A stretch of 64,000 bases of DNA from Dicyema japonicum (GCA_011109175.1 RDEW01000035.1:510902-574901), one strand, 5' to 3'. Positions 22,759 to 34,880 are shown, numbered from the stretch's first letter. Notes: generated by a model from the sequence alone, not told the origin. Program-made: numbers and translations.

Positions 22759-23643
22759 ATGGAATTAGATGTAACTTGGTTGTTCACTCTAGGAATACGC
22801 TAATAGACGATATCTGCCGGTCTCAGTCGCATTCTTCTCCGTGGGACTCTCAGTTACCTCCATATTTTACGCGATAAATAAATATTTATACTCGATTTAT
22901 CTTTTCCTTTTGATTTCTGTCTTCCTAATTCGTAAACGGAGTTCAATTTATTTTTACGTATTTTAAATCAATTTTTTTAGATTTCGATTTGTTCAGCTTT
23001 TTTGGGGACACTTTGCTCGGTAGGAGTTATTTTCTCCGTTTATTTGGACGACCTTTTTTTCGGGATCTTTTTGATCTTTCTGGCTTTTTTCCACTTTTTT
23101 GAATTTGTTTCCTCCTATTTTGCGGGAATCAACGACTTTTCGTGCAATGCCTTTCTTTTGGAGTATTTCGATTATTACACGTTCATGTTGATCTCCGTTA
23201 CTGAGCACTTTCTCGTGGCCTTTCCTTTTCCGGGTTTTAGGAATTACCCGCTTCTCTCATATTTTGGTCTGTTTATGTGCATTTTGGGAGAGTCTGTGAG
23301 GAAGTTGGCGATTTTGACTCTGAGGAACAATTACAGTCACATTATAGAGACGGAGGAGAGAAAGAATCACGTGCTCATTAAGGAAGGGGTTTATAGGTAT
23401 TTCCGGCATCCTGGTTATTTTGGATTTTTTTACTACGCGGTTGGATCTCAGGTTTGGTTGATTTAGGATGGCTCGTAGATTATGATGGGGAACTTTGTTT
23501 CAATGGTGTTGTTCTCTTGGCGGATATGGAGTTTCTTTGATGACCGAATCAAAGAAGAGGAGTACTTTTTGGTCCGTTTCTTTGGAGAGGAGTATGAAGA
23601 GTATAAAAGGCGGAGTTTTACAGGAATTCCGTTTATTGAATAA
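22759..23643 (+). CDS. ICMT: Isoprenylcysteine carboxyl methyltransferase
   Basis: Methylates the C-terminal prenyl-cysteine of CaaX proteins such as Ras and Rho in the endoplasmic reticulum membrane, using S-adenosylmethionine. Four exons (22759-22770, 22793-22957, 22981-23451, 23479-23643) with introns of 22, 23 and 27 nt give exactly 270 residues. The first coding exon is only 12 nt. Several hydrophobic segments fill residues 15-150. The conserved C-terminal core is clear: GESVRKLAILTLRNNYSHII, GVYRYFRHPGYFGFFYY with the RHP motif, and FFGEEYEEYKRRSFTGIPFI with the paired glutamates. Length and order match the family (about 284 in human). Start chosen because the ATG at 22759 and the first intron put the hydrophobic N-terminus in frame. 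Confidence 0.92.
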
Positions 23644-24595
<952 letters not shown>

Positions 24596-24599
24596 GCCA

Positions 24600-24895
24600 C
24601 CCTAGAAAGGAGACTATTTAGTCACTCCCCCGCTTCACTCATGATATTTCAGAGTGCAGACTAATTTGGTTTTCTGAATCCTCTCCAATTGTCAGTATTC
24701 AAAAGGAGCAATATCTTCATTCCAAAGGATGATAATCTCGCTCACTGACGACGAGTTCTAGCTTCGACCTCAGCTTCCTAGACAATATCTTCTAGATCAC
24801 AGTGTTTGGATGAGGGTTCTATGGAACGCATCAGGATCACGGGAATAGTTAGTTTGATTTACCCTTAGTCTTTGGAATAGTTTAATTTCATTCAT
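24600..24895 (+). mobile_element. SINE3-like repeat, copy 2, with LINE tail
   Basis: Diverged second copy of 17930-18115 (TTGTCAGTATTCAAAAGGAG, TTCATTCCAAAGGATGATAA, GACCTCAGCTTCCTAGACAA, AGATCACAGTGTTTGGATGA), running directly into a LINE 3' tail (CAGGATCACGGGAATAGTTA, TTAGTCTTTGGAATAG). Confidence 0.5.
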
Positions 24896-25077
24896 ATCTT
24901 CTCTGACCGAGTTATCACTTTTCTTGAAAATTTAATTATGGTTTTATGCATATTACCAATCATGTACATCTTCAAGAAAGTTCAGAGGGATCAAATGAGT
25001 TAGTTAAGTAGCCCGACCTCACTAACTTCTAGGAGACAAGCGGCTATTAAGTAGGATGCAGCAAATGCCGGTCGCTC

Positions 25078-25440
25078 TCATAGATCAGTGAGTCCTGGCA
25101 TTGTAGACGAACAGTTTACTAATTCAGGAGATTCAAAAAGGTGGTTTGCTGTCAACTTGGAGAGGTTGCAGAAGGAACAGAGGACATCTTTTACATCATC
25201 CAGTTTACATATGTAAGTTTGTAGATTGGAGTGGTGCCCACATCGTAGACGGGCCAGGTTTACCCTGATGTCCCTAGGAAGAAAGGATTTCGATTGGGGG
25301 AGGGGGCTGGCGTAGTATTTTATTATCATCTAGTCTTCGGATGGTTCTCGTAGGAACATAATCGTGTATCTGTTTCAATCGACCCCAGTCATTGGTGCTG
25401 GAAGTGATGGATGATGGCATTCGAGGCAGGTCACTGGTTG
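25078..25440 (-). mobile_element. LINE C-terminal zinc-finger-like fragment
   Basis: Minus-strand frame reading HDYVPTRTIRRLDDNKI (25375-25325), then LPRDIRVNLARLRCGHHSNL and VLCSFCNLSKLTANHLFE. The RVNLARLRCGHH...CxxC....HLFEC pattern is the usual C-terminal end of CR1/Jockey-type LINEs. The last Cys of the motif is missing. Probably the end of LINE-A, whose C-terminus is not preserved elsewhere here. Confidence 0.6.
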
Positions 25441-25589
25441 TCATAATCAAAGGAGACGAAAGAAAAGTAAGACGAGAAGATCAAATAGTAAAGATCTTTG
25501 ATTTACCGTAGGATTTACTTCAATATAAACATATTTATTATTTGTTTAATGACTGATTTTTTTCAGGAGACTGGAATTCCAAAGCAGGA

Positions 25590-26390
25590 ATTAGTGGTGA
25601 AAACTAGATCGGTTGACCGATATTTATTGGAGTCAAAATGGTTTTAGACGGGAGAGATCAACCGCTGATATCGTTTGGATTCATCGTTGGCTTACGGCTA
25701 TGTGCCAAAGACACAGAAAAATGATGTTCTCAAGGACATTATTGACGAACACTGCTTAAGGATTATACGATTTTTGCTCGCAGATACTTGACTGAGGGTG
25801 AAGGTAGGTGTTATTCGGAAACGTCCACAAAAAATATTGGTACTCCTTAGAATAACTTTCTTTCCCCAGTTCTCTTTGCAAATTATTTTGAAGCTATTTT
25901 GAGGGATGTTCGGAAAGTAATCTATGCGGACGATATAGATTTATGTCCGACGACGGAGTTACTTAATTCAGTTGTGACAAAGCCACAGACATTTGGGAGG
26001 TCATTAAAAATTAACATGAAAAAATTGAGCTGACATTGATTAAACAGATGCCTACGCAGGTTGATGGAAAAGGAAGATTCATAGTAAAAAAACTTGGTTC
26101 GCTTCTAGGAGACGCTAAGGATATTGTTAGCAGGAAAATGCTGGGATCTTGAACCTCATTTTGGTAGGTTTTTTTTTCAATCTAAATGTAACTGAGGCTT
26201 TCGTGGAGAGAACTACGTTTCCTCTCTGTCTGGGACAAGATTATGGAAATTGAAAACAGCGGACGACATTGATGAACTGCGGAAGCGAGCGTGAAAGAAA
26301 GTTGTATGGTGAAAACTGGTAGAACGGATAGTGAAGAGCATGGCACAAGTGGAACCCTGATTATTCATATGCTTATGGGTAACGTGGAAG
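25590..26390 (+). mobile_element. LINE-B reverse-transcriptase fragment
   Basis: Broken frames read as an RT palm: GIPKQELVVKTRSVDRYL, RSTADIVWIHRWLTAMCQR near 25655-25710, LRIIRFLLADT near 25765, a GTP-rich stretch, then VRKVIYADDIDLCPTTELL near 25910-25960 with the catalytic ADD box, and a C-terminal KLKTADDIDELRKRA near 26250. Order fits the LINE-B fragments at 37.3 and 48.5 kb. Many frameshifts. Confidence 0.7.
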
Positions 26391-26399
26391 AGATTTAAC

Positions 26400-26665
26400 T
26401 TAACTGATTATATTTTCAAATCAAATATTTATTCCAAAAGTACCGTTAAACCGAAAAAAACAAACTAAGTGATTCAATCCAGGCTCTCAGCTTGGCTCGA
26501 TACTCCTCCCTCGATCCTACACAAGCTCGTTGGGGACGGATTTCTCATGATCACGTTAGATCAGGTCTCCTTCGTTATTCCATCGATTAAGATCTCCAAG
26601 GGTGTCAGCATCATGTTCTTTTCGTTTGTAGACCACTTTCTATCACTCCAAAAACCGCGATTTTC
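26400..26665 (-). mobile_element. LINE 3' coding end and tail, inverted copy
   Basis: Reverse-complement counterpart of 18965-19215: CTTGGCTCGATACTCCTCCC, TCGATCCTACACAAGCTCGT, GTAGACCACTTTCTATCACT. It also includes the tail near 26440-26480. Confidence 0.6.
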
Positions 26666-27950
26666 TGTGCATTAGTCCAAGAGATGTAAGGTCCCCGTGA
26701 AGCACATGTATAGGAAATGCACGGTTCAATGTTTAGTTCGGGGTGGTTTACGATTTTCCATAGTCCCCGTTAGGCTATTTAACATGCAGCAATAAACAGA
26801 TCACAGCCCACTCCCAGAATTTCAGCCATTTCTTAAATGGCAATGTTCTCTCACTCACTTCAAATTTAATTCACTTGCTTGATATTTTATTTTCCGAAGT
26901 TAATAGGGATGTGACGATTTCTTAAGGCTGATTGTCAGTCGGTATTCGTTCAACCTCACAAGCAAACAATTCAAGCATTCCAAGTAAGATTCTTCCTGGG
27001 AATAAAGTCGAAGACACACATCTACTGAACGGTCTTCTGATAACTGGTTTTGTTGAAGAAGCCAGAGTGAATGAAGTTGCTCAAGGAGATTAGATGACTG
27101 GTGGTTGATCAGTCTTTTTTTAATCCATACTCGAACTGTCAGGAATAAAGTCCATGATTTTCAAAAGAACGCGCTTCTCCAAAATTTGGGACATTGAGCA
27201 TAGAAGAGAACTGTTCTGAATCAAGTCGGGTCCTTTTTTTAGTTTTCGTCTTCAATATAGGCTGAATGTTCGCCAGTTTCTACAACGGTGGAATCGAATT
27301 GTGATTTATGAACAAATTATAGACTTTAGTCAGTATAGCAATTCTCTTGTTACCAAGATTTTTCAGAAGTATGATGGAAATCCCATCAGACCTATGTGAA
27401 TATGTTAACTGGTCTGACTCAGGATTTCTTTTACTTCTTTTTCAGAAAAGTAGGATGACAATGGATCCCTTTTCGGTTTTTTTAATAAGTGAAGTGCGTC
27501 CGACCTTTCTATAGTCCGTGCGAGTTGCCAAGACATTTAGGTTTTTGGTTGTTGTTGTCTTGGGATGGCCTTTCATTTGCCCTCGAAATTTTACGAATTA
27601 TTTTCCAGACTTTGACTGTCGACTGATCGCGGTTTATGAATTTTGAAATAAGTTCATAATTTTATAATTTTCCCTTTAATTCATAATTTTCCCTTTAATT
27701 CTGTTCACGCTCAGTTGAGTAACAGAGATCACATCCATCTGTTTGCGTCGGTGAAACAGGTGTCCGAGAAGCAAAAATTTTTAACCAAGTATAATTGTTC
27801 TCCCGATGGAAGAGAAATAGTGGTCCTTTTTCGCGATGCATTGAGTTCACCCTGAGCGCCTCAAGAGCTTTCAAAACTGGTAGACCACATGACGCCACGT
27901 TTATTTTGAAGTCGCGAATTGGCCACTATTCCGGAAGGGTTATTATTAAA
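26666..27950. other. Intergenic
   Basis: No gene recognised; scattered decayed sequence. CATAATTTTCCCTTTAATTC is directly duplicated near 27660-27705. Confidence 0.35.
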
Positions 27951-27960
27951 AAGGATTATT

Positions 27961-28283
27961 TGTTTGGTTAATAATAATAAAGCCTTTTCACGAGAGCCAT
28001 AGTATTTATAGCTCCGCATAGGCAGGACACACACTTTATTTAAGTAAAGAACAGTTAATTTTAACTAATCGTAGAACCAAGGAATGATCTTCATTTTTTT
28101 TTCTTGTGTGAGTGTCCTTTCTAGACAATCCAGTTCCGCAGTGAGTATCCACTGATGACGACGTCACTCGTTAAACCCTTTCTGCATCGTAGATGCGTGG
28201 AACCTTCCACCAGGTGAACAGAAGCGAGATTCGAACCCGTAGCCTAAGCCACTTAAGCCCGACACCTAACCACTATGCCACCC
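27961..28283 (-). mobile_element. SINE1 (tRNA-derived), full copy
   Basis: On the minus strand a tRNA-like head begins at about 28283: GGTGGCATAGTGGTTAGGTG is an A-box-like block and GGGTTCGAATCTCGC a B-box for RNA polymerase III. A body of about 230 bp follows, and the element ends in AAAAGGCTTTATTATTATT. Flanks TTGTTTGGTT (left) and TTGTTTGGCT (right) look like a target-site duplication with one mismatch. Related copies at 34881-35370 and 29595-29710. Confidence 0.82.
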
Positions 28284-28406
28284 TTGTTTGGCTGAATAAC
28301 AATTTAATTATTATTTACTCAACAATTATTTAACTTTATTTAAATAAATAAAAATAAATAATAAAATAATAAATAAATTAGTTCACTAAATTTGCATTTC
28401 ACGAAA

Positions 28407-28799
28407 ATGAGTTATAAAAATGAAATTCAGAAAACTTCAAATTCATTAACAAAGTTCAAACCAAAGTCCCGTATTTACAAAATAAAGCCTCTGACGACTT
28501 CCATTTATGGATTCACTCTTTCAAAAAAAGATTCGACTTCCCAAAATAGGGTAGTAAACCTGCTTGCGGACTATCCTGCAAGTATGTCGGGAATGATGGA
28601 GAATGACATTCTCATTATGGTAAACGACATCAATGTTGAACAAATGGATCATTCCGATATTGTTGATCTCATTAAGAACTCCTCCCCTGATGTGACTCTT
28701 TTGGTGGTTGACGAAAAATCCTATCAATATTTTATCAATAAGGGAATACGTATTTCCAATTACAACAACGAAATCGAGACTTCTAACCTTAACAGTTAA
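28407..28799 (+). CDS. Single-PDZ protein, NHERF-like
   Basis: Intronless frame of 130 residues. Residues about 30-110 form a PDZ domain: the carboxylate-binding loop IYGFTLSK (GLGF-type), then VVNLLADYPASMSGMMENDI, LIMVNDINVEQMDHSDIVDL and VTLLVVDEKSYQYF. The loop YGFxL and the ending LLVVDE are most like NHERF/EBP50-type PDZ domains, which bind C-termini of membrane channels and receptors. NHERFs have two or more PDZ domains and an ezrin-binding tail; neither is present, so this may be a single-domain adaptor. The ATG at 28407 is the first in frame. Confidence 0.75.
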   Translation: MSYKNEIQKTSNSLTKFKPKSRIYKIKPLTTSIYGFTLSKKDSTSQNRVVNLLADYPASMSGMMENDILIMVNDINVEQMDHSDIVDLIKNSSPDVTLLVVDEKSYQYFINKGIRISNYNNEIETSNLNS

Positions 28800-30643
28800 T
28801 TTTGAATAATTTCAGGTTCACTCGATAATTATTCTGGAAATTGCCAACACGAGGTCAAAGGTTTATCTATTTGAGGATTTTAGAATCATCCAAGGAGAGC
28901 TCTCAGGAAAAGAAGGAAAAAGGTTCGCTAATTTGAGGATTTAAGAATCGTCCATTGAGGATTCTGAGATAGACATGTCCAAGGGTTCGATTATTATTGA
29001 TTTTAAGTAAATTTGAAGGTGGATTCTGTAATTAAAAAAAACAAGGGTTTATTTATTAGAGGATTTCAGGGTCACCCACTAAGATTACAAAGGAGGTCAA
29101 CTTCGTAGATTTAACGACAAAGACAGGTACTGCTGAGTAATATCTTAGACATAAATGACAAATCTCTACAGAACTCTGTTGGACATAATATCCCCGATGA
29201 TATTGTCGCATACAAGAATAGTTTGATTTTGAGAAACAATTGTCTCAGATATCGAAGATCAGAAAGTCTACGCGAAAATGTGTCAAAATTGTCGAAACTC
29301 TAATCCTGAACTTTAACTATTCTTTTACCTGTTTGGTTAAAATATGTCATTAATATGATTTTATTAAATCTCACATTTTTTGGATTCTACTAAAATGCCT
29401 GAGGACTTTTCATTTTTAATCTTTTTTCAAGTCTTTGAGGTTCCCCCAGAAGGGAAGCAGTCAAATTAATGTAGACTTTTAAGACATCTTTCAAGATCAC
29501 ACAACCTTACTGTGGTTTTGGGACTTATCTGGACTTGGGGTGGAATAAATGCAACAAGTGAGCATAAAAAAGTAAGCACTCCCGCGTTGCCATAAGCACG
29601 TAAAATGCCTAGGGTTTCGCTCGTGCAGATCACACACTTTATTTAAGTGAAGAACAGTTATTTTAACTAATTGTAGACCAAGGAATGCTCTTCACGTGTT
29701 TGTTTTCTTTTTCTTGGGTGTACAAGAGAGCATGCTCGGCTATAGGACATTGAACTATAGTGACATTGACCTCGTTTACAAAGGGATGATTACTAGAACA
29801 CTGATTTTACTTTACTGATTGGTTGATTCAAAGATTTGGGGGACTTAGAAGTGGTCAATAGTATCAACAAACTAACTATAGTCACAGTCAACCCAGATAA
29901 CCCCCTCCATGTTCATTGATCTTTATCCAAACGTTCGTGTATTTGCTCACATCTGATGTCTCCCAACTATGTCAATTCGTTCTCATTAAGAAAAATACTA
30001 CCACGACACATTATGAACAGTATTAAGAGAAGGACTACACTCTACCCCCTGTTTCTTCAGGTGAAGAAAACTAACAGAGACGTACTGGGAAAGCACACGC
30101 TCTTAGAAAAGAATCAATGTGATAAAGAAGGCTAACCTGGATGAGATGACTTGTCTTGTGGTCGTCAAGGATGCATAGAAGGTACAACGACGATCCACCA
30201 ATTTATTCATTTACCCCCGGTCCCTTCAACTGAAGAACACAGGTGGCTAACAGGAAAGTAACTTGCAAAAGCAACCGCTCCAAAGATCCATTAGGTGTAT
30301 CTGATGTAGCCCACGTGTCCACAATTTGCTTATTGAAGTATCAAAATCCAAAATGGTGAGAAATTTATTGAAAGTCGTCAATTGGGATTCAATCGCCATG
30401 CAACCGTGCATGGAGGTGGTTCTCTTGGCGCTTTGGAAACGCCATTGTCCACGGCAATGGTCATGGCCGCTTGGCAACTAAAACCTGATTTACTTATTAA
30501 CCTGATTTACTTATTGATTACCAACTTGAGATTCCACATTTACTTAAGTGGAATGTAGCTTTGAAAGAACAGGATTTATCGAACATCACAAACACGTGTT
30601 GTTCTGTGAGAATATTTAAGTTTAATTAAATTCCCGTTCCAAA
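28800..30643. other. Intergenic with a SINE1 fragment
   Basis: No gene recognised. 29595-29710 carries part of SINE1 (CAGATCACACACTTTATTTA, GAACAGTTATTTTAACTAAT, AAGGAATGCTCTTCAC) in the same orientation as the copy at 27961. Confidence 0.45.
30208..30295 (+). repeat. GGTCCCTTC hairpin repeat, copy 3
   Basis: ACCCCCGGTCCCTTCAACTG, AAGAACACAGGTGGCTAACA, AACCGCTCCAAAGATCC. A weaker relative lies at 30050-30085. Confidence 0.5.
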
Positions 30644-30932
30644 ATGATTTCACAAATTGTCTTTCTTGCTTGCTTTTTGAGCCCAATTTTAGGAAGTGGG
30701 GATATTATAAGAAATCTTGGTGCATTTATTACTAACGTTTAAGCTCAAGTAGAGGTGGACGAAGAGGGGGACCCAAGAACAGCAGGTAATATTAAATCTC
30801 GAGTATCCTAGATTCTTCACAAGACAGTAATGCTTCCAAAAGATCAAGTTGTAGTGATGATTCAGTCTAGTCACTGCGGAACCTGAATATATAGAAGCAG
30901 AGGAAATTGACATTAGTCTTGAAAATAACTAA
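30644..30932 (+). CDS. Small putative secreted acidic protein
   Basis: Not recognised, but the gene structure is coherent. Four exons (30644-30719, 30744-30785, 30812-30850, 30871-30932) with introns of 24, 26 and 20 nt sum to 219 nt, 72 residues, all phases consistent. The first intron contains TACTAAC, a perfect branch-point consensus. The N-terminus MISQIVFLACFLSPILGSG is a typical signal peptide (one short hydrophobic core, small residues before the likely cut). The rest is hydrophilic and acidic (VEVDEEGDPRTADSS, then AEPEYIEAEEIDISLENN), with no cysteines after the signal. It could be a secreted peptide precursor; no dibasic cleavage series is evident. Confidence 0.55.
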
Positions 30933-31014
30933 TACCTCAGTTTAATTTACGCTTCAAACTAACACGTGGTTCTAATTTAAATTTAAAATACTGTTATTTT
31001 ACTTATTAGGGCAC

Positions 31015-31125
31015 CGGTTCTTATTGCATGGCTTTTCCTTCTCGGGACTGCAAGGGAAATCCGCTTGAATAGCCAGCCGTTCACGGGGGTCCCTAAGCTG
31101 GTGATCGGATTGATTTAGTATGGCG
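31015..31125 (-). mobile_element. LINE-C tail, copy 2
   Basis: Minus-strand frame ITSLGTPVNGWLFKRISLAV then RKSHAIRTGA, aligned with ITSCTGDLRERRWLFERISL..NSHAVRTAA at 5.4 kb. GC-rich against its flanks. Confidence 0.55.
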
Positions 31126-31229
31126 TGGAAATTAACGACAGGCCAAGATAAGAGGTGATCCGTCTTTTGGTTATTGATGAGCCAAGAAGGAGGAACTCAG
31201 TGACGGATATGATTTTGTAAAGTCGTATT

Positions 31230-31990
31230 CTCAGGCATGTCAAACTCAAATAGCTTCAGGGGCCGCATAAGATAATTTGAGTACACAAGCGGGCCACACT
31301 ACAAAGCTTAAAAACACCGTAATCTTATTGAAGTGTATTAATAATTTGCAAGCCTACCACAACGGATATATCACTCTGTTTTTTCGTTTTTTTCATGAAA
31401 ATCGTATATCTAAATGTATTAGCAGTTTCCACTTTGATCAGGAATGACATGTGTTCTCATCAGTCAATCTTCTCTGAGAAGATTTTGTTGACTTCACGAA
31501 GGAAACCAACTGTTCACACATTCTGGATCCAACTTTCATTTTTTATTTCATTTTTGTTTTTGCCTTTCATCTTAAAAATAAAGCGGTTTCTGGAAATACA
31601 AAAGGACTGTTGTGTAGAATGGAACATCCGTGAACAAATTATCCATGTCTTCTAGCAGCTGACTGAATTGCCGATGGCCTTTGATAAAGTTCACTGTTTT
31701 GTGACCATACGGATTCAATTTAAAGTCTGCACTGGAATCAGTTTAATCAGCTCTTCATAAATATTAAATTCACTGTCACAGGCCCTGATGAAACCCCAAG
31801 CTGTGCTATTCCAGTGATGCCAGTCAATCAATAGAAAAATGTTCAAATTTAGATGATGCATCCTCAACTGTTGTTTCAAGTCATCCACCGTTTCATCAAT
31901 CCGTACAGCAACAGCGTTCCTGGTTAATGTCCTTAAATAACTGCGCTTTCTGCGGGCACACAATATCAGCCGTTATTACCATGCAATGAG
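31230..31990 (-). mobile_element. hAT (GTF2IRD2/ZBED-like) transposon fragment
   Basis: The + strand at 31233 reads CAGGCATGTCAAACTCAAAT and GGGGCCGCATAAGATAATTT, a typical hAT terminal repeat. On the minus strand from about 31970 broken frames include STAWGFIRACDSEFNIYEEL, the segment before the hAT catalytic core, and later FIKGHRQFSQLLEDMDNLFT followed by DVPFYTTVLLYF, the usual (F)..LLE..D...DV(P/L)YH..VRWLS segment. Inactive. Confidence 0.7.
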
Positions 31991-32044
31991 CTCATAACCA
32001 CGGCCTGTCAATTTGAAAAAATCCACTGCTTTTCTCTGGTGGTC

Positions 32045-32520
32045 TTATTTTAATGACGCGGTCCACCCAATGTCGTCGACTATATAACAATCCTTTGTGT
32101 GGGCCGAGTGTTTACACACCTGCTATAGAGATCTCGCCATTTTAAATAAATCTCGCTGTAGTCAGAACAAATTAAAGCTTTTTTCGCAACAACCCAAGAC
32201 CACGGTAAAACCAAACTAATTATCACGAGATCCCGATGCATTCCAGCAGCGAACTCATCTTTAAAAGGTGTTCTTCCCTCGTGCCTTCGCATCAACGTAT
32301 TAGTTAACTGATTTTACGTATTCCCATAATCTGTAGTCTAGTCTCATAAGGACCTCCAGAGGCGTCTGTCCGATTCGGTGATCTCCACAAATCCAACTCT
32401 CCGTTACTATGAAAATCTTTTTTTTCATTTCCTCGATCCACTCCACCCCATTATTATTAACCCCAGGCTTACCATCGTAAGCCCAGCGAAAACAGTCATA
32501 ACTAACTACTCCACCCATTC
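32045..32520 (-). mobile_element. LINE coding remnants and inverted tail
   Basis: The block CCACCCAATGTCGTCGACTA at 32062 is shared with 9975. About 32175-32260 is a LINE tail in minus orientation (GGGATCTCGTGATAATTAGT, TACCGTGGTCTTGGG). The frame at 32300-32518 (minus) is probably from the same debris; I cannot assign it. Confidence 0.45.
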
Positions 32521-32530
32521 AATGCGTTTA

Positions 32531-32938
32531 CAGGGTTTTCCTATTTATTTAATAACTTTGTCATAAAATTTACTAACTTTGGCAAATAATTTAATAATTT
32601 TGTCAAAATTTTTAATTCGTCATAAAATACTTAATAATTTCAAAATGTTTAATAACTTTGTCAAAGGTCAAATTAAAAACCAATTTTTTTAATTAATTGA
32701 AAAAAACAACTGTAAAATAAAATTCCTCATTGGTCAATGCTTTAACAAATAGCTCCGGATGTGACTATACAAATTATTGCACACATCTAATTGCACAGGA
32801 AATTAATAATCTAATTAATATAAATAATGATTCCAAAAATATAAATAATAATTCCATAAATATTTGACAAAGTATTAAATTATTTGCCAAAGTTAGTAAA
32901 TTTTCTGACAAAGTTATTAAATAAATAGGAAAACCCTG
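32531..32938. mobile_element. 408-bp MITE with long terminal inverted repeats
   Basis: Left end CAGGGTTTTCCTATTTATTT and onward (AATAACTTTGTCA, TTTACTAACTTTGGCAAATA) is mirrored at the right end (TATTTGCCAAAGTTAGTAAA, GACAAAGTTATTAAATAAAT, AGGAAAACCCTG) over about 65 bp with only a few mismatches. TA flanks both ends, as expected for Tc1/mariner-like or pogo-like insertion. No coding capacity; the A+T-rich interior repeats TTAATAACTTTGTCA. Confidence 0.88.
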
Positions 32939-33080
32939 TAATAATAATTTATGTTTAAAATAAATTTAATATTTTTTTAAATTTAAATATTTTTAAAGTT
33001 GGTTCACGTTATCTTTGGTAGCGTCTACTGATTGCACGTGTGGAAGGCATAATTTTCATAAGTTTTATTGTATACAGAAA

Positions 33081-34515
33081 ATGAGCGATAACTATGCCAA
33101 CAAGGTAATACTGGCCCCTATGGTGAGGGGCAACTCACTGCCAATGAGGTTACTCTGTTTGAACTACGGAGCTGACTTGGTTTATTCAGAAGTAAGAGTT
33201 ATTTTAATTCAGGAAATTGTGGATGCTGCGTTTGTACGGACAACCAAAGTGGAGAACATCCAGTTGAACACCACTGACTTTGTGATTGGGTCCTCAGTCA
33301 TTTTTAGGACAACCTCTGCTGAAAAAGAGCGCCTTATTTTCAATTGGTGATCTTTTTCATTATCAAAGGAACCGCCAACCCAGAATCTGCCCTCCAGGCC
33401 GCTCTCAAAATGTGAGATCTTCTATTTGCAGACAACCACGTGGCTGGGATCGACGTCAATATGGGCTGTCCTAAGGATTTCTCCGTTAAAACAGGGGATG
33501 GGTGCTGCTCTACTCTACAAGCCAGAGCTCGTTAAAGATGTAGTATTTTTTATGAATTGAGATCCTCACCACCTTGGTTAACAACGTCAAGGTCCCCGTT
33601 ACTTGCAAGATCAGAGTCCTCCCCGAGGTGAGGTTAAATGACAACTCAGGAAGGAATCTCAGAAAAACTTGTTGAGTTGATCCAATCCACGGAGTAGCAG
33701 CTATAGCGGTTCATGGAAGGTTCCCTAAGGACGAAAGGACAGGACCATGTCGCTGTGAATTTATCGCTTCCCTAAAGAAGAACCTAAAGATCCCTTTGAT
33801 TGCCAAGTAGCTGTTCATGTCACTTCAGTGGTGGTTCAGGGTCATTGATTAAGGAGTGGGGGGATATCGAGACTTTCCGAACCATGTGTGGGGCAGATTC
33901 GGTGATGATTGCACGTGCAGCTCTATGGAATCCCTCTATTTTCAGGTCTGAGGGATTCGTACCAGTCTCGAGGTCGCGAAGGATTTCCTGAGACTGGTAT
34001 TGATGGATTATTATGCAGGCGGTTGACTACTCGCTGTCATTTCAGAGGACGAAGTACTCTCTGTGCAACTTAGTGAATCACAAAGTGTCTCCACATGTTG
34101 AGATGGGTAGGAAACTCATTCTGGCATTAACATTCCGTGAAATTTGGTGTTTTCCGGTGATATGATAGTGTGGTGTTTGGATCGAGGACTACTATGACAA
34201 AGTGGAGATCGAACGAGGAGCTGACTCCTCCGCAATAACTCAGCCGGTCCAAAGAGGATGAGGGGTTACGAGCTGTTGGTTTTGCTGACAAAGTGATGTT
34301 GTATAATTGCAGGCGGGAGATGAGATCAGGTGTAACGTCAAAGAGTTTACTGTTCAGCGAATCAAATGCAAAGAGGATCCCCCGCCTGTTTAAATACAGT
34401 ACATTTGATATGACTTTTAGGTGTGCAAGGATGGGAGATTCCGTAGTGTGGTGACGTTTGATGGAAGATGTACGCGTCTGCTAATTGGTTGTGCTTTGTC
34501 GTTATGCTAGGTAAG
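33081..34515 (+). pseudogene. DUS2: tRNA-dihydrouridine synthase 2, frame-broken
   Basis: DUS2 reduces U20 in cytoplasmic tRNA with FMN. Start ATG 33081; NKVILAPMVRGNSLPMRLLC and NYGADLVYSE are the N-terminal FMN-barrel motif. Further blocks: LNTTDFVIGSSVIFRT, GTANPESALQAALKM, NHVAGIDVNMGCPKDFSVK (catalytic Cys region), GMGAALLYKPELVKDIL, VPVTCKIRVLPE, VAAIAVHGRFPKDER, CGADSVMIARAALWNPSIF, TKYSLCNLVNHKVSPHVEM, and FRSVVTFDG near 34440. Introns of 21-24 nt are conserved at several sites. The frame breaks repeatedly: near 33345, at GGGG 33494-33497 (one extra base), near 33693, near 33970 and near 34025. Either a young pseudogene or a region with indel errors. The C-terminal third is poorly resolved. 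Confidence 0.8.
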
Positions 34516-34869
34516 AATAAACGATTGCTGAGCAGTCATCAGCACGGTTTGTCTTGAGGTCAGGAAGATGAGTGATGTTGATTTTTTATATTAACTGATA
34601 TTATTGTATTTGTCAAGTAGAACATTATTTGTTATTAAGTGCAAGGAGAGACTTTATTTTAGATTTGCTTTAAATGTTGTCAAAACAAGCGATGAAGTTT
34701 CATTGTCAATTGGAGTACTTAGATGAATCGTTTCTCCTATAAAATAATAAATCTTTGTCCATAAAGATATATTCATGGACGTCAAAACGGAGTGATACTT
34801 CCTCCATGCAAAAGGTTGATGCATAAGTGGATTGAACTATTCAGGCGAACCTCAATTCCAAGCCATATA
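34516..34869. other. Intergenic
   Basis: Nothing recognised between the DUS2 end and the SINE1 dimer. Confidence 0.4.
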
Positions 34870-34880
34870 CAATGCTGACT

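Noticed and set aside
28240-28283. A tRNA gene on the minus strand
   Set aside because: Same head occurs at 35330-35370 with the identical body; it is a tRNA-derived SINE.
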